Assembly (NCBI GenBank): GCA_964036315.1 | Contig: OZ038485.1 | Location: 103,619,593-103,683,592, forward strand | Source of the DNA: Acanthosepion esculentum | Lineage: Eukaryota; Mollusca; Cephalopoda; Sepiida; Sepiidae | Reading direction: 5' to 3' | DNA: 64,000 nt | Shown: piece by piece, positions 44,104 through 53,999 of the stretch | How the letters are laid out: every line of letters starts with the position of its first letter | Position numbering within the stretch: the stretch's first letter is position 1 | Program-made: the position numbers and the translations under genes | The notes under the pieces: model-generated | Seen by the model: only the letters and a program-made list of their open reading frames with translations | What the model was told of the DNA's origin: nothing | Databases searched by the model: none

Positions 44104-44214
44104 TGTTATGATAAGTATTCTCTCTGACAGATGCAGTCTTGTCAAGGGAAGATAACTCTCCCATAGGTAAACAATACCACATTTTATACAATACCTCATT
44201 TACATATCACTACA
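44104..44214 (-). repeat. 3' LTR (111 bp)
   Basis: Same length as the 5' LTR and mostly identical to it. The middle segment GGTATTGTTTACCTATGG differs from the TGTATCACTTAACTATGG of the other, and the terminal CATAACA is intact. Confidence 0.85.
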
Positions 44215-44225
44215 CCTCTCTGAAC

Positions 44226-44865
44226 CTAAGTTGATCTTTGACATCTATGAACAACCCTGGGAGACATAATCTGTCTCTCAGAGTGAGTCTCTTTATTTAT
44301 TTTTATAGGAAATCTAGGTCTTAACTGATTCTCCTCATTTGAATCATCATGATATCTCTGGTCACTCTCATCCCCAGATTGTCCCTCATTACTACTGGAT
44401 ACACCCATTTTCTCCGCTCTCTCCTGTTCTTCACTTTCATATCTCTGGTGGTCTTCCTGATCACTCAATACTGGATTCATTCATCCTTTCTTGTACTGTC
44501 TGTTCTTCTGCTTCTACTTCCTTTTCCATAACTCTATGCTCTCCTGTGGTCCTAAATTCGTCTTCATGAGCCAGTATGCCCTGTCTATTCTTTGTTAACA
44601 CACTTGTGTTAAATCCCATTTGCAGCACAAAATTCGCCTTTTCAGAACTTGAATTCCTGTCCTATCTGTACCACACACTTTCATTTGTTGAAAATGACAT
44701 AGTAATCAGAGCTCTTATTTGTCTTCCCATCAATGTGGATTGGCTTTGTCTTCTGCCTGCAAGCAGAATAGCTCTATAACTTAGGAGTAGTCTAGTTAAA
44801 TAACTCTTTATATCACAATCCACTGGAGAGAATGTTTTTAATCCCATTTTTATCGTTTGAACCAT
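44226..44865 (-). pseudogene. Ty3/gypsy integrase C-terminal remnant
   Basis: Minus-strand pieces: SYLTRLLLSYRAILLAGRRQ and TLMGRQIRALITM (the end of the integrase core, where the usual pattern is Y-R-x-T-P ... G-R-x-L-R), then a long acidic linker (EEQTVQERMNESS, DDQEDHQRYESEEQERAEK) and RPRFPIKINK with SPRVVHR. Frame changes near 44500 and 44660 interrupt it. Confidence 0.65.
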
Positions 44866-44883
44866 TTATCCACTCTTAACACA

Positions 44884-45270
44884 TCAATTCCTAAAAAGAC
44901 TGTGGCTTTTAATATTTTCCACCACTATGATGAGTATTATCTCGAATCTATTTTTTGTCTCATATGTGCTTTCAAAGCATCCTAACCCATTGAACTGTTT
45001 CAACTGAAGATTACTTTTCTTTAACTTTGGTCTCCCCATTCTTTCCTGAAAATTCTTCAGTATCAATGTAACATCACTTCCAGTATCTACCTGCATGAAT
45101 AAAGTTACTCTGTTCAACTTCATCATTTCTCTACTTTTATCCTGTGTTGTTTTTTTTTTTTTAAATACTCCTGTACTTTCAAACAAAGGATTTATATTTT
45201 CCACTTGCTGTTCATACATGCATACTGTCTGGAAATGATTCCTCTTTTTACACTTAAAACACCATTTCAC
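44884..45270 (-). pseudogene. Ty3/gypsy gag Zn knuckle and aspartic protease part
   Basis: The frame starts MKWCFKCKKRNHFQTVC, a CCHC knuckle (C-x2-C-x4-H-x4-C). After about 40 residues comes LFMQVDTGSDVTLI, the aspartic protease active site (D-T-G), followed by KNFQERMG and LKQFNG. The frame ends at a stop before any RT sequence. Minus strand, same orientation as the LTRs. Confidence 0.75.
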
Positions 45271-45355
45271 TTATTTTTTGCAAAACATCTAAGCCAGGTT
45301 TTTATATATTCAGGATCCTTCATTGTGGTTAAGTAACTGATTGGTGATACATTAT

Positions 45356-45466
45356 TATTATGATAGGTATTCTCTCTGAGAGATGTAGTCTCATCAAGAG
45401 AAGATAACTCTCCCATAGTTAAGTGATACAGCCTTTTATATAATACCTCATTTATATATCACTACA
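45356..45466 (-). repeat. 5' LTR (111 bp) with TATA box
   Basis: Minus strand: TGTAGTGATATATAAATGAG, then TATATAAAAGG (TATA-like, about 45430) and GGGAGAGTTATCTTCTCTTG, ending CATAATA. No clear tRNA primer-binding site begins right after it. Confidence 0.85.
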
Positions 45467-45559
45467 ATTCCTAAATCAACATGCAAAAAACCAACAAACA
45501 ATGTATACTAGACACACTTCAAATATACATTATCATGATTCCCATGTAGATAAATTAAA

Positions 45560-45850
45560 TTTTTTATACACTTACATACAGATTTAATGGAATAACCTGT
45601 CACCCCCATAAGTAACTACACTATAGGTAGTAAGTACCTATAAGTATCTGTAAGGCAATGGACTACAGTGTCTTGCTGGGATCTGTTGAGTACGACTCAG
45701 ACTTATGTGAGAACTACCAGCCTTCCAATAGCAGCACTCACTACTGGACTGACTTGCGACTACCGTGCACATAACCGTTACCTTTATTTTGATTGTACTG
45801 GTTTTTACAATAAACCTTTACTTATTTTATCCACTGTGTTTGTTAAGTAT
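45560..45850 (+). other. Possible solo-LTR-like segment
   Basis: TGAGTACGACTCAGACTTAT through CACTACTGGACTGACTTGCG, followed by an AATAAA (CAATAAACC) and a T-rich end GTGTTTGTT, resembles the R/U5 part of an LTR. No partner copy in the window. Confidence 0.25.
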
Positions 45851-46388
45851 ATATTCCTATTAGCATGAAATATAACACATACATATGGCAATATTTACGT
45901 TTTTGGGGGGTAGGCTTGGAATACGTTAATTTCTTGAAAGTTCAGATAGACATGTTGTCTCTCTTTGAATTCGAAACACACCACAAATTATACTAATGTT
46001 AGTTTAAAGAGTTGAATGCACATGAAATCTGACTGACCAATGAAAATCAAACACAAAAGTAAAATTACCAGAATTTCTTTCTTCTTTTTCTCGATATCAT
46101 TCTCTGATGAAGCTTTAATAAAAGTGAAACATACTAGAGTGATAAATGTTTCCTATTTGTTCTTTATCTTTTTATACATAAATCAGTGTATAATAACGAT
46201 AGTTCTTAATCTGAAATATTCAGAAAAAAATTATGACAGATTATGACAAAATAAATAAATAATTTTTTTTTTAATATCTTTTTGGAAAACAGTATACACT
46301 TATGCTTTTAAAGTGCTCCCCCCCCACCACCACCTAAAAATAAATAAATAAATGCTACTATTCTTTAAGTGACCTGTTTTTTTCTTTT

Positions 46389-46537
46389 CTAATTATATTG
46401 TTCTGTATTAACATTGATCCTGGTAAGCAGCCACCAGATAATAACAGTGCTGAGAGCTATCACTTGCCCAGCAACCATGACAGTAATCCTTAATGTCAAC
46501 TTTGACGGTTTTGCTGAACACCGTTCTTTGAAGAGGG
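46389..46537 (-). CDS. Terminal exon of a second membrane protein gene (TM anchor)
   Basis: A strong acceptor (TTCTGTCTTTTTCAG) opens a frame of 48 residues plus stop: (x)LFKERCSAKPSKLTLRI, then TVMVAGQVIALSTVIIWWLL and TRINVNTEQYN. About 22 hydrophobic residues make one membrane helix with a short polar tail. The entry phase (two bases) equals that of the exons of the receptor-like gene downstream, and the Cys just before the helix recalls its stalk. Upstream exons were not found in the window. Alternative: a signal-peptide exon starting at the internal Met, but no suitable donor follows, so a terminal exon is preferred. Confidence 0.5.
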
Positions 46538-46762
46538 CTGAAAAAGACAGAATGTATTGGGGGTGAGAAAAAGGATTTTACTGACTAAGAAAAGGATTTA
46601 CTGATAGAACTACTTTTCACTTCAAGCTCTTGATTGAAGGACATTCAAGTAGAACATATCCTCTTTGTTGCTATGATAGGGCCTTTATGGAGTGTTTTAA
46701 GTAGTAGTGCGTGGTGTGGAGTTGACTTAAGTTGGAAATCTTAAGATAGAGATCAGTCAATA

Positions 46763-47270
46763 TTATCTGTCAAAACTATCATCAGTTACAATAGTAATGA
46801 ACTTTATATTGTTTTCTTTTTCTAAGACAGAATCTTTTTCTATGTGCTGTGTCCATTCAATATGTACGCAATCATGGCTCTCCACAATTTCCTGTCCTTT
46901 GTAGCTCTTAATAACTTGTCTTTTTGCTATCTCTTCCAAACTCTGCTCTGCCATCCATTCTCTCAAACTCGCCAAGTAGGTTGTGTTTTGCTTTCCTCTG
47001 GCACCCTTACCTTCAATCTGCCCTCTGAGTATCAGATTTTCCAAATCCTCTTTCCTGATTATGAGCCCCAGAAATTTAAACTGTTTCTTCCTGATGTTAA
47101 GCACAAGTGTCCTTTTTGTTGCCATTGTCTTAGAACTTTGCCATTGCTCACATGTTCAGTCCCTGGTATTCTCAGCATCCTTCTGTAGAACCACATTTCT
47201 GTTGCATCAAGTTTCTTCTTCATCTGTGAGGAGATTGTCTGGCATTCACTGACATATAGGAGGACTGATA
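46763..47270 (-). pseudogene. LINE ORF2 C-terminal fragment
   Basis: The minus strand has an open frame of 120 codons: NIRKKQFKFLGLIIRKEDLE, NLILRGQIEGKGARGKQNTT, YLASLREWMAEQSLEEIA. The R-K-x-Q-x-x-F-L-G-x-I-x-R-K, then G-x-R-x-R-G-R-Q-type pattern is the C-terminal end of many animal LINE ORFs. The upstream part (47125-47270) is collinear but frame-shifted. Shared with the decayed copy at 9385-9800. Confidence 0.75.
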
Positions 47271-47559
47271 TTACATAACAGTTTGGTACTCTTTTCTTTC
47301 TTTCTTTTTTTTGTAATTAATGATATATGATCTTTGAAGATGAACATATTTTTTTTTTCAGTTTAAACACAAAAAAATGTTAAAATGAAGCTGCATTTGA
47401 ATTTCAAACTACAAAAATCTATTTTATTTTTATTTTATTTAATGATTATTATTGATTTATCATTTTTTATTTTCATGTTTCATCATTATCCAATTAATAC
47501 CTATCATGCCAAAAACGGTATAGGGTGCATTAATAGCTTAAAATATAATTGGGGATAAA

Positions 47560-47715
47560 TCTATAATAGCTTAAGACATAACTGGAGAGAAACCTACAAT
47601 GGCTTGAGACATAACTGGAGAGAAACCTACAATGGCTTAAGACATAACTGGAGAGAAACCTACAATGGCTTAAGACATAACTAGAAAGAAATTTACAATG
47701 GCTTAAAACAAAGTA
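47560..47715 (+). repeat. Minisatellite, 33-bp unit, about 5 copies
   Basis: Units of GGCTTAAGACATAACTGGAG followed by AGAAACCTACAAT. Because 33 is a multiple of three, the minus strand stays open and reads an 11-residue repeat (SHCRFLSSYVL). Confidence 0.93.
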
Positions 47716-47779
47716 CCTCCCAAAATTTACTAAAACAGAGGCTATATGAAAAAAATGCACAAAACATAATAAAAAGAAA

Positions 47780-48060
47780 ACGTTATTGTCAAAACCTTTG
47801 GGTTATTGTTAAGATGAAAGATCAAAGGAGGTTTTGACGTAAAAATTTTTTTCATCATCTTTAGAACCTTTGAAATTTTGGTTAAAAATCTTGTTTTTTT
47901 TGGTGCCAACTTGGGATTGTAAAGTATGGTAAATTTGAGAATCTTTTTGTGGTGAAAAACACATTGATTTGAAAATTCTTACAAAAATCAGATAATTGTT
48001 GGATTTTAATGAAACTTTCAGGAATTATTCAGGAATGAATGAAAGTAATTTTTAAATGTT
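47780..48060 (+). repeat. Dispersed repeat shared with 56950-57130
   Basis: Common order: TTATTGTCAAAACCTTTGG or its variant, AAGATCAAAGGA, GAAATTTTGGTTAAAAATC and GGTGAAAAA. Family not recognised. Confidence 0.55.
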
Positions 48061-48129
48061 TCTTTTTTAGAAAATTTTAGTAATTTTTTAATTTTTTTAC
48101 ATCTGTTGCCACCCCCATCCCACCGATTT

Positions 48130-48933
48130 AATTTTTGTGATATCAACATACTTTTTGTCACTTTCGTAATGCTTGTTGTAGTAGAGACTTTGTAATTGCA
48201 GCTACCACTTTAGTACACCATTGAACAATACTGGTGTCAGACACCCTTCGAATAATCTCGCACTAATAATACTTGCTCAATAATACTTGCTTGAATAGTA
48301 ATCACCTTATAGTGATCTGAATAGAGAGATAGTGTAGTGAATAGAGTAGAGAATAGCAGTCTGTATAGTAATAGAGGGGGAGACACGGTGGAGTAATGGA
48401 TAACAGCTCGGATTGAGAAATCAGAGAGCCAAGTTCAAATTCCAGTTGAATTCATTACATGCACTTATGTGCGAATACCCTTGGGAAAAGTATGAATCCT
48501 CTTCTTTCTCCCCCAGCTATGAGTAAAGAGCAGGACAGCCTGAGTTCTATAGCCTTGGATGGCAACTGGTTTACTGCAGAAAGAAATGGCAACCTACCGT
48601 GAGAAAAAATCTGCCTTGTCAGTCATGTATCGAAAGATACATGTTCGCCTAAGCATGTATCACACATGGCACATAACTGACTGATAATAATAGAGGATAG
48701 ACTAGAAATAACGATCTGAATAGTAATAGAGAATAGAATAGGAATGTAATCCGTATAGTATAGAGGATAGACTAGGAAAAGTGATCATTTAGACGTCACA
48801 CAACTTCCAACTTATATGCGTTTTCTCTATGGTCACATGGTCTACTTAATTCAATAATGGGATCGCCTGTGTTTGCTCACTGGCAATCTATGTTCAAACT
48901 CAAGTGTTGGCAGTGACACTTTATTCCTATATA
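48130..48933 (-). repeat. Dispersed repeat R, copy 2, interrupted by a SINE
   Basis: Reverse-oriented copy of 20676-21090: minus strand GGAATAAAGTGTCACTGCC (LINE part), GACCATGTGACCATAGAG, CTATT/GATCACT units, GCAAGTATTATTAGTGCGAG, TGACACCAGTATTGTTCAAT and CTCTACTACAACAAGCATTA. The 31-bp array of the other copy is represented by a single decayed unit. Confidence 0.8.
48378..48683 (+). repeat. tRNA-derived SINE, family 1, with target-site duplication
   Basis: Complete copy (ACACGGTGGAGTAATGGATA to CACATGGCACATAACTG) flanked by TAATAGAGG on both sides, showing an individual insertion into repeat R. The B-box-like AAGTTCAAATTCCAG is kept. Confidence 0.92.
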
Positions 48934-49212
48934 ACATTAATTTTATAAAATTTCAAAAAATTATTTTTTGTAAGGAATAATGTTTATATTAGTTATAAAG
49001 ATAAATCATGAGAAAATTTAAATCATTATGTCAATGAGGGAGAGGACCTATTGTCTTAAGAAAATTATTCTTGTTGATCAGTGATGAAATTTTACAAAAA
49101 TTGTTTATATTTTTTAAAAGTTTTAATTAGAATAATTTATAAAGTTTGAAATTTTTTTGAATTTTGTATTAATTTGTAGTAGTAAAGTGATATTACTATT
49201 AAATTAAAACTA

Positions 49213-49490
49213 TATTTAGTCAGTCATGTGCCATGTGTGATACACGCTTAGGCGATCATGTATCTTGATACTTGACTGACAAAGCAGATTTTTTTTCCTG
49301 CAGTAGGTTGCTATTTCTTTCTGTGGTAGACCAGTTGCCATCCAAGGCTATAGAACCCGGTATGTCCTGGGGGGAGAAGAGGATTCATACATTTCCCAAG
49401 GGTATTAGCACGTAAGTGAATGTAATGGATTCGACTGGAATTTGAACTCAGCTTTCCAGTTCCTCAATTCAAACCACTATATTTATTAAT
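49213..49490 (-). repeat. tRNA-derived SINE, family 1, 5' part decayed
   Basis: Plus strand: GTCAGTCATGTGCCATGTG, then GGTAGACCAGTTGCCATCC, CATTTCCCAAGGGTATTAGC and CGACTGGAATTTGAACTCAG, ending before the A box. Confidence 0.85.
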
Positions 49491-49499
49491 CATAAACAG

Positions 49500-50700
49500 A
49501 AAAGCTCACTTAAATTCAACATTCCCCCAGTATTTTAAAAGGAAGTTTCAGTTTATTTTATGTGTGTATAAATGTGTTCATTTTTACAAATACAGGCATT
49601 CATACATAACATTATCAGAAAATAAGAGTAGTAATTATAGTAATTTTTTCCCCTATTTTTTTTTCTGTGTCCTGTTCATTTGTGTTCTGGTTACCTGATG
49701 ATCATGATAGTGTGAAACTCAAGTAGCAGTCTGAACTTTGTTCGTTTTTGAGTAATATCAGTGGGTAGCATATTTGCTCTGTCTTGCTAATTTAAATATA
49801 GAGCATTTTCTTTTTTGTTTAAGCAAGTATCAGTCTTCTTTCTTCTGCGTTTACGTTTCCTTTCCCATTTTTGTTTTTATTCTTTGGTCACTTCACATGC
49901 TTTGAGATAGCTTTACCAATACTGTGGTGTGTACATATATATATATATATATATATTTTACCAGTTTGTGACTGGAAGGGATAATTCTGAGGAGAATATA
50001 AATCCAAGGAGAGCTCAATTTGGACTACAGAGCATTATAATGATAAGTAAACAGAGACTTTAATTATCCATTTTGTTTATAATTTTTATTTCATGAACAT
50101 CAAGATGTTCATCTCATCAGAATGAAAACTTAGTCCACGAATTGAGAAAGTACACCGGACGGACACTTTCGTTTGGTAGTGGGGAGGGAAGGTGAGAGAG
50201 AGGGGTTAGATAAAGATAGGGCTCAGAGATTATTGGTTAGTAGTGGTTGGTTTCCTCAACCAAGAATTTACGCTACACTTTTTTGATCTTAATATTAGTT
50301 TGTATGCTACTTTGGCCGATACCGTTTGTTGTTTTTATGCGGGATAAATCAGGCCGATTCAAATTAATTTAATTAACTGGATCTTAATCTAAGTAAAATA
50401 AAAGTCAGTGTTACTATGGTAAAAATAAAGCATTTGTTTTTTGGCTGAAGTCTTATAGTCAGTGGAGACATTTATAGGAGTGGAAGGGTCGGGGAAGAGG
50501 AGAGTGAGAAGGGAAAGGTGGAGTAGTGGTAACTTTAGCAGCCTGCCCTGCTTAGATACTTCTTAATTTTTGGAAATATGCAAATTGGTTTATACCATGG
50601 GTTGATTGTTATGAGGTGGTCATTAGTACAAATAATTATATTGGCTCCTGAAAAATTAATTTCAGTTGAGCTCTCTGGTTTGAGGTGTGAATTTGTAAAC
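49500..50700. other. Sequence without recognisable gene; short (TA)n at 49936-49957
   Basis: AT-rich with no supported ORF or known repeat family. Confidence 0.5.
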
Positions 50701-50724
50701 AGTGACTATTTAAGCTAATATTGC

Positions 50725-50952
50725 ACGACTCTTCGGCAGAATTGAGTCACTGTCAGTCACTGTGTGTTTATCTAAATCTAAAAATAAACACGCTAAAATT
50801 CACCTTCATCCTTGTCGTGTGCCGACGGCTTAGTGGGAGAAGTTCTGACTGATGCAAATTCAGTCGGGTTTCGATCCTAGCTAGAGGCAACCGGACGTCT
50901 AGCCACACTGATGAGCTGTGAAACAGCGAAACAGTCTGTCTGTGGATGACAA

Positions 50953-50956
<4 letters not shown>
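50725..50956 (+). mobile_element. tRNA-like plus hammerhead retroelement (family H), copy A
   Basis: Order: CTTCGGCAGAATTGAGTCAC, GTCAGTCACTGTGTGTTTAT, a tRNA-like unit (50822-50890: GACGGCTTAGTGGGAGAAG D-arm/A-box region, GGGTTTCGATCCTAGC T-arm/B box, TGCC/GGCA ends), then the hammerhead and a (TA)n tract. A Pol III promoter followed by a self-cleaving ribozyme recalls the schistosome Smα-type SINEs and animal retrozymes. No protein is encoded. Confidence 0.75.
50897..50950 (+). ncRNA. Hammerhead ribozyme, type I, complete
   Basis: Stem I: 903-907 (CCACA) pairs with 941-945 (TGTGG), an internal loop TAG/AT, then 897-899 (GTC) with 948-950 (GAC). Core CTGATGA 908-914. Stem II: GCTG 915-918 with CAGC 924-927, loop TGAAA. 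GAAA at 928-931. Stem III: A931-C932 with G938-T939, loop AGTCT. Cleavage triplet GTC 938-940, predicted cut after 50940 (positions given as last three digits of 50xxx). All invariant bases are present, including G10.1-C11.1. The very short stem III is the form found in Penelope-like elements and schistosome SINEs. Confidence 0.88.
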
Positions 50957-50997
<41 letters not shown>

Positions 50998-50998
50998 A
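50957..50998. repeat. (TA)n microsatellite
   Basis: Two TA runs separated by TTA, directly after the hammerhead. Confidence 0.95.
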
Positions 50999-51059
50999 TG
51001 GAGAGAGAGAAAGAGAGTGATAGTGAGATAATATAAACAGAGGAATCAACAACACAACA

Positions 51060-51850
51060 GGGTAACTTGACTGTACATGTATGTACAGGCACTCTCTTGT
51101 GGTGTTACTCAGTTGTCATTAAGATGCCATTGATTGAATTTGTGTACTGTGTAACTGTTGCATCTAAAACAGCTGAGAAAATCAGCAATGCACCATGAAG
51201 AATTTTGAGGCATATATCATTTATATCTGTCAGCCTCCCTATAATGCTCCTTGCAACTCCTGTCTATCACTACTGAAAAGAAGGAGATTTCAAATAATGC
51301 ATCCAAGCAGCTGATGACAATCTCAAAAGAGGATTTGGGGTCTCAAAGGTAGTACACTGAAGAAAACTAAGCAACCATTGCCGGGAGATATTAAATAGCT
51401 GAATTATCTCATAACAAACTTCTTATACATACTCAAAAGTAAGCACAATGTGTAAATGTTTTGAACAAACATCAGTCAACTATATTTCCTAACTCAACAC
51501 CATTTACAGCAGACAAACTTGACACCATAAGAAATGTCACAGGCCCATTTGTAACAATTTTTACAAGAAAATATGAGACAACCCAGAAATTAACCCATTT
51601 TTTTTTTTACTGATAGCAAAAAGTGGCAATTTACTTTAATTAAAACAACAATTGTATTCTCCTGCTCCAGCATGGTGCATCATACTGGCATACAACACAA
51701 ATGTTGTATAATTTGGCAGACAATACTGAGGGAAAAATAAAAACTGCAATTATGACACTTGTGAATAATTGATTCGAGAAATCTTTCAACAGGATTTGAC
51801 ATTCAGGTCTTCTTTGCAAGTTGAAAAGTTATGGTGTCTCTGGCTAATTT
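51060..51850. other. Sequence without recognisable feature
   Basis: No repeat family or coding frame recognised. Confidence 0.45.
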
Positions 51851-51899
51851 TTTTTTAACTGACCCTCAACAGCCATTCTTCTAGATCCTTTTGTTTTTT

Positions 51900-52925
51900 T
51901 ATGTCTCCACTCCCTAGTCTCCTTCATTATACTTTGTTTTTAATTTTCATTAATGACCTTCCTGATAGCATCATCTCTCAACTTGGTATCTATGCTGATG
52001 ACACAACCATTTACTCCTGTCTCGATAGTAACTTTGATCAGTTAGATTAGGTCAAAATGTCAGCTGATGTCAAAGACAATCTTCAGTCTGTTGTTAAGTG
52101 TGGCAAATGATGTCTTAATTTTAACACCTCCAAAACTAAACTGCTCTCTATTAATCATCTGAGAGACTTCTTTCTGCCTTCCATCAACATGGCTGATGCT
52201 AACCTCCAGTAGAGTGACTCATTGTGCCTTCTCGGACTAACGTACTTGGCTGACATGATAGTGAAAAGACTATATTGAATCCATTGCTAGGTCAACTGCT
52301 TGGTTCACTATCTCATGTTAGACAATTTTTCTCTCCAGAATCTATCTTACGTATTTATAAGACTAATATTCATCCATTCTTAGAATATTGCTGCCACATA
52401 TGGTCTAGTGTTCCTGCTATATATCTAGAGATCCTTGATAAAATCCAAAGAAGAATCAGTAATATTATTGGTTTTGATCTGGTATCTTGACTTCAGTCAC
52501 TTTCCCTTCACCATAAAATTGCCTCCCTGTGCCTTTTCTATAAATGCTGTCATGGCAACTGTTTGGATGAGCTCTTCACTATGGTACTTATACTTTTATG
52601 AATTTATGTGCAGTACTAGACAGGCAACAACAAGATTTCATCAATTTACGGTTGAGTAGGCTCGATGTAACCATAAGTTCTATGATAACAGTTTCTTTTC
52701 TCATGCTTCTCGTTTGTGGAACTCTCTTCCGACTCCATATTTTCCGGTCAGTTTTAATCTTCAAAAATTTAAATGCAATGTTATTTGCTATCTAGTGTTC
52801 TCCTGACTACTCTTCTTTTGTTCTTGCTCCTTAGTAATGTTTCTTCTGCTTTCTAATTCTTCCACATCCAATAAGCCCTTGCATTTTAGTGGCTTTACTG
52901 CCATGATCTTGATTTTTTTTAAAAT
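51900..52925 (+). pseudogene. Jockey/CR1-like LINE, RT C-terminal half and 3' UTR
   Basis: Plus strand: FNFH.RPS around 51950, then QLGIYADDTTIYSCLDS at about 51980-52030 with the catalytic YADD intact, KTKLLSINHLRDFF, NMADANLQ, FFSPESILRIYKT, LEYCCHIWSSVPAIYLEILD and KIQRRISNIIG, then the C-terminal LDVTISSMITVSF and NLQKFKCN-like region. The 3' UTR ends near GGCTTTACTGCC. Stops (after FDQLD and in LQ) and frameshifts show it is dead. Confidence 0.87.
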
Positions 52926-53102
52926 ACCAACCTAGCCACACATATTTTTTACTGTAGGCATTGTGTTATTGAAGAATTCACATGATGACTGATGATGATT
53001 AGTCATTGATCGACCTAAACTGGAGTAATAAACAGAAACACAAAAGTGAATGATATAACAGAGTCTTCCTCACAGTTTATCATATTGGGACACCACCAGT
53101 TT

Positions 53103-53530
53103 TTTTTTTAATCATTTCACCCCAAGCAAGGCAATAAAAACCACTAGGATGCAAGGGGTCAATGAGAGTGAAAGAAATAGAGAAAACAATAAAAGAAAAG
53201 GATTCAAAAGGACAAAAGATAACAATTGCTGTTACATTTAAATTTTTAAACCAGATCAGAGTTCCACAAGTCAGAAGTACGAGAGAAGAAGCCATTAGCA
53301 TAAAACTTATGGTTACATCTAGTCATTTCAATTGCAAAATTATGAGACCTTGCTGCCTATCTAGTACTACACTTAAATTCATAAAGTCTAGTTACCATAG
53401 AGGAAAGTTCATCAGAACAATTACGATGAAAATATTTATAGAAAAGGCACAGGGAAGATACATTCTGGTGATGGGAAAGTGACTGAAGTCAAATTGCCAG
53501 GTCAGGACCAATAACATTGCATATTAAATG
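53103..53530 (-). pseudogene. Jockey/CR1-like LINE, 3' end
   Basis: The plus strand starts TTTCACCCCAAGCAAGGCAA (reversed 3' UTR) and continues through TACATTTAAATTTTTAAACC and ACTTATGGTTACATCTAG, up to GACTGAAGTCAAATTGCCAGG. Reading the minus strand gives the ORF2 C-terminus. Same family as above but opposite orientation and 5' truncated. Confidence 0.83.
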
Positions 53531-53817
53531 GAAAGTAAAATAAAGATAACAATTTATCCAATGACTTCTCACCCTGTTGTAAATGAAAACAATAAAAATA
53601 AAACTTATTTTTGATATATACATTGATGTAGATACAAGTTTATTCATCTACAGAGTCAATCACAATTTCAGAATTCCTTTAACCAAATATTTCTAGAATA
53701 AACAAGCTGTGGTTACAAGCAAGTCACTCATCTCCATGTCATTGACAAATGTAGAAAAGTATTAAACATATACTGATGGAAAGTTCTTGACCCAACCAAA
53801 AAGCCCTTAAATATATA

Positions 53818-53992
53818 CTCTTCGGCAAAAAGCGAATTGAGTCCTGTCAGTCACTGTGTGTTTATCTAAAAATAAATACGCTAAAATTCACTTTCATCCC
53901 TGCCATGCGCTGACAGCTTAGTGGTAGAATTTCCAACTGACGACAATTCAGTCGGGTTTCGATCCTAGCTAGAGGCAACCGGACGTATATAT
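53818..53992 (+). mobile_element. Family H element, copy B, hammerhead absent
   Basis: Shares CTTCGGCA, GTCAGTCACTGTGTGTTTAT and GACAGCTTAGTGGTAGAATT (A-box region), then ATTCAGTCGGGTTTCGATCC (B box) and CTAGCTAGAGGCAACCGGAC with copy A. It then passes directly into TATATATATAGG, so the hammerhead and its 3' flank are missing exactly between CCGGACG and the TA tract. Confidence 0.85.
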
Positions 53993-53999
53993 ATAGGAA

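Larger units (their letters stand above)
44104..45466 (-). mobile_element. Ty3/gypsy LTR retrotransposon, internally deleted
   Basis: Two 111-bp LTRs enclose 1141 bp. Both LTRs start TGTAGTGATAT on the minus strand and end in CATAACA or CATAATA. The flanks are GGAAT before and GGAAC after, a 5-bp target duplication with one change. A purine tract (TTCAGAGAGG) precedes the 3' LTR. The body keeps a Zn knuckle, a protease start and an integrase end, but the frame jumps from protease to integrase near 44870, so RT, RNase H and most of the integrase were lost. Confidence 0.85.

Noticed and set aside
46389..46537. The hydrophobic segment read as a signal peptide from the internal Met (MVAGQVIALSTV).
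   Set aside because: Needs a donor leaving one extra base; only poor GT sites (GTTAAT, phase 0) are available, so a terminal TM exon fits better.
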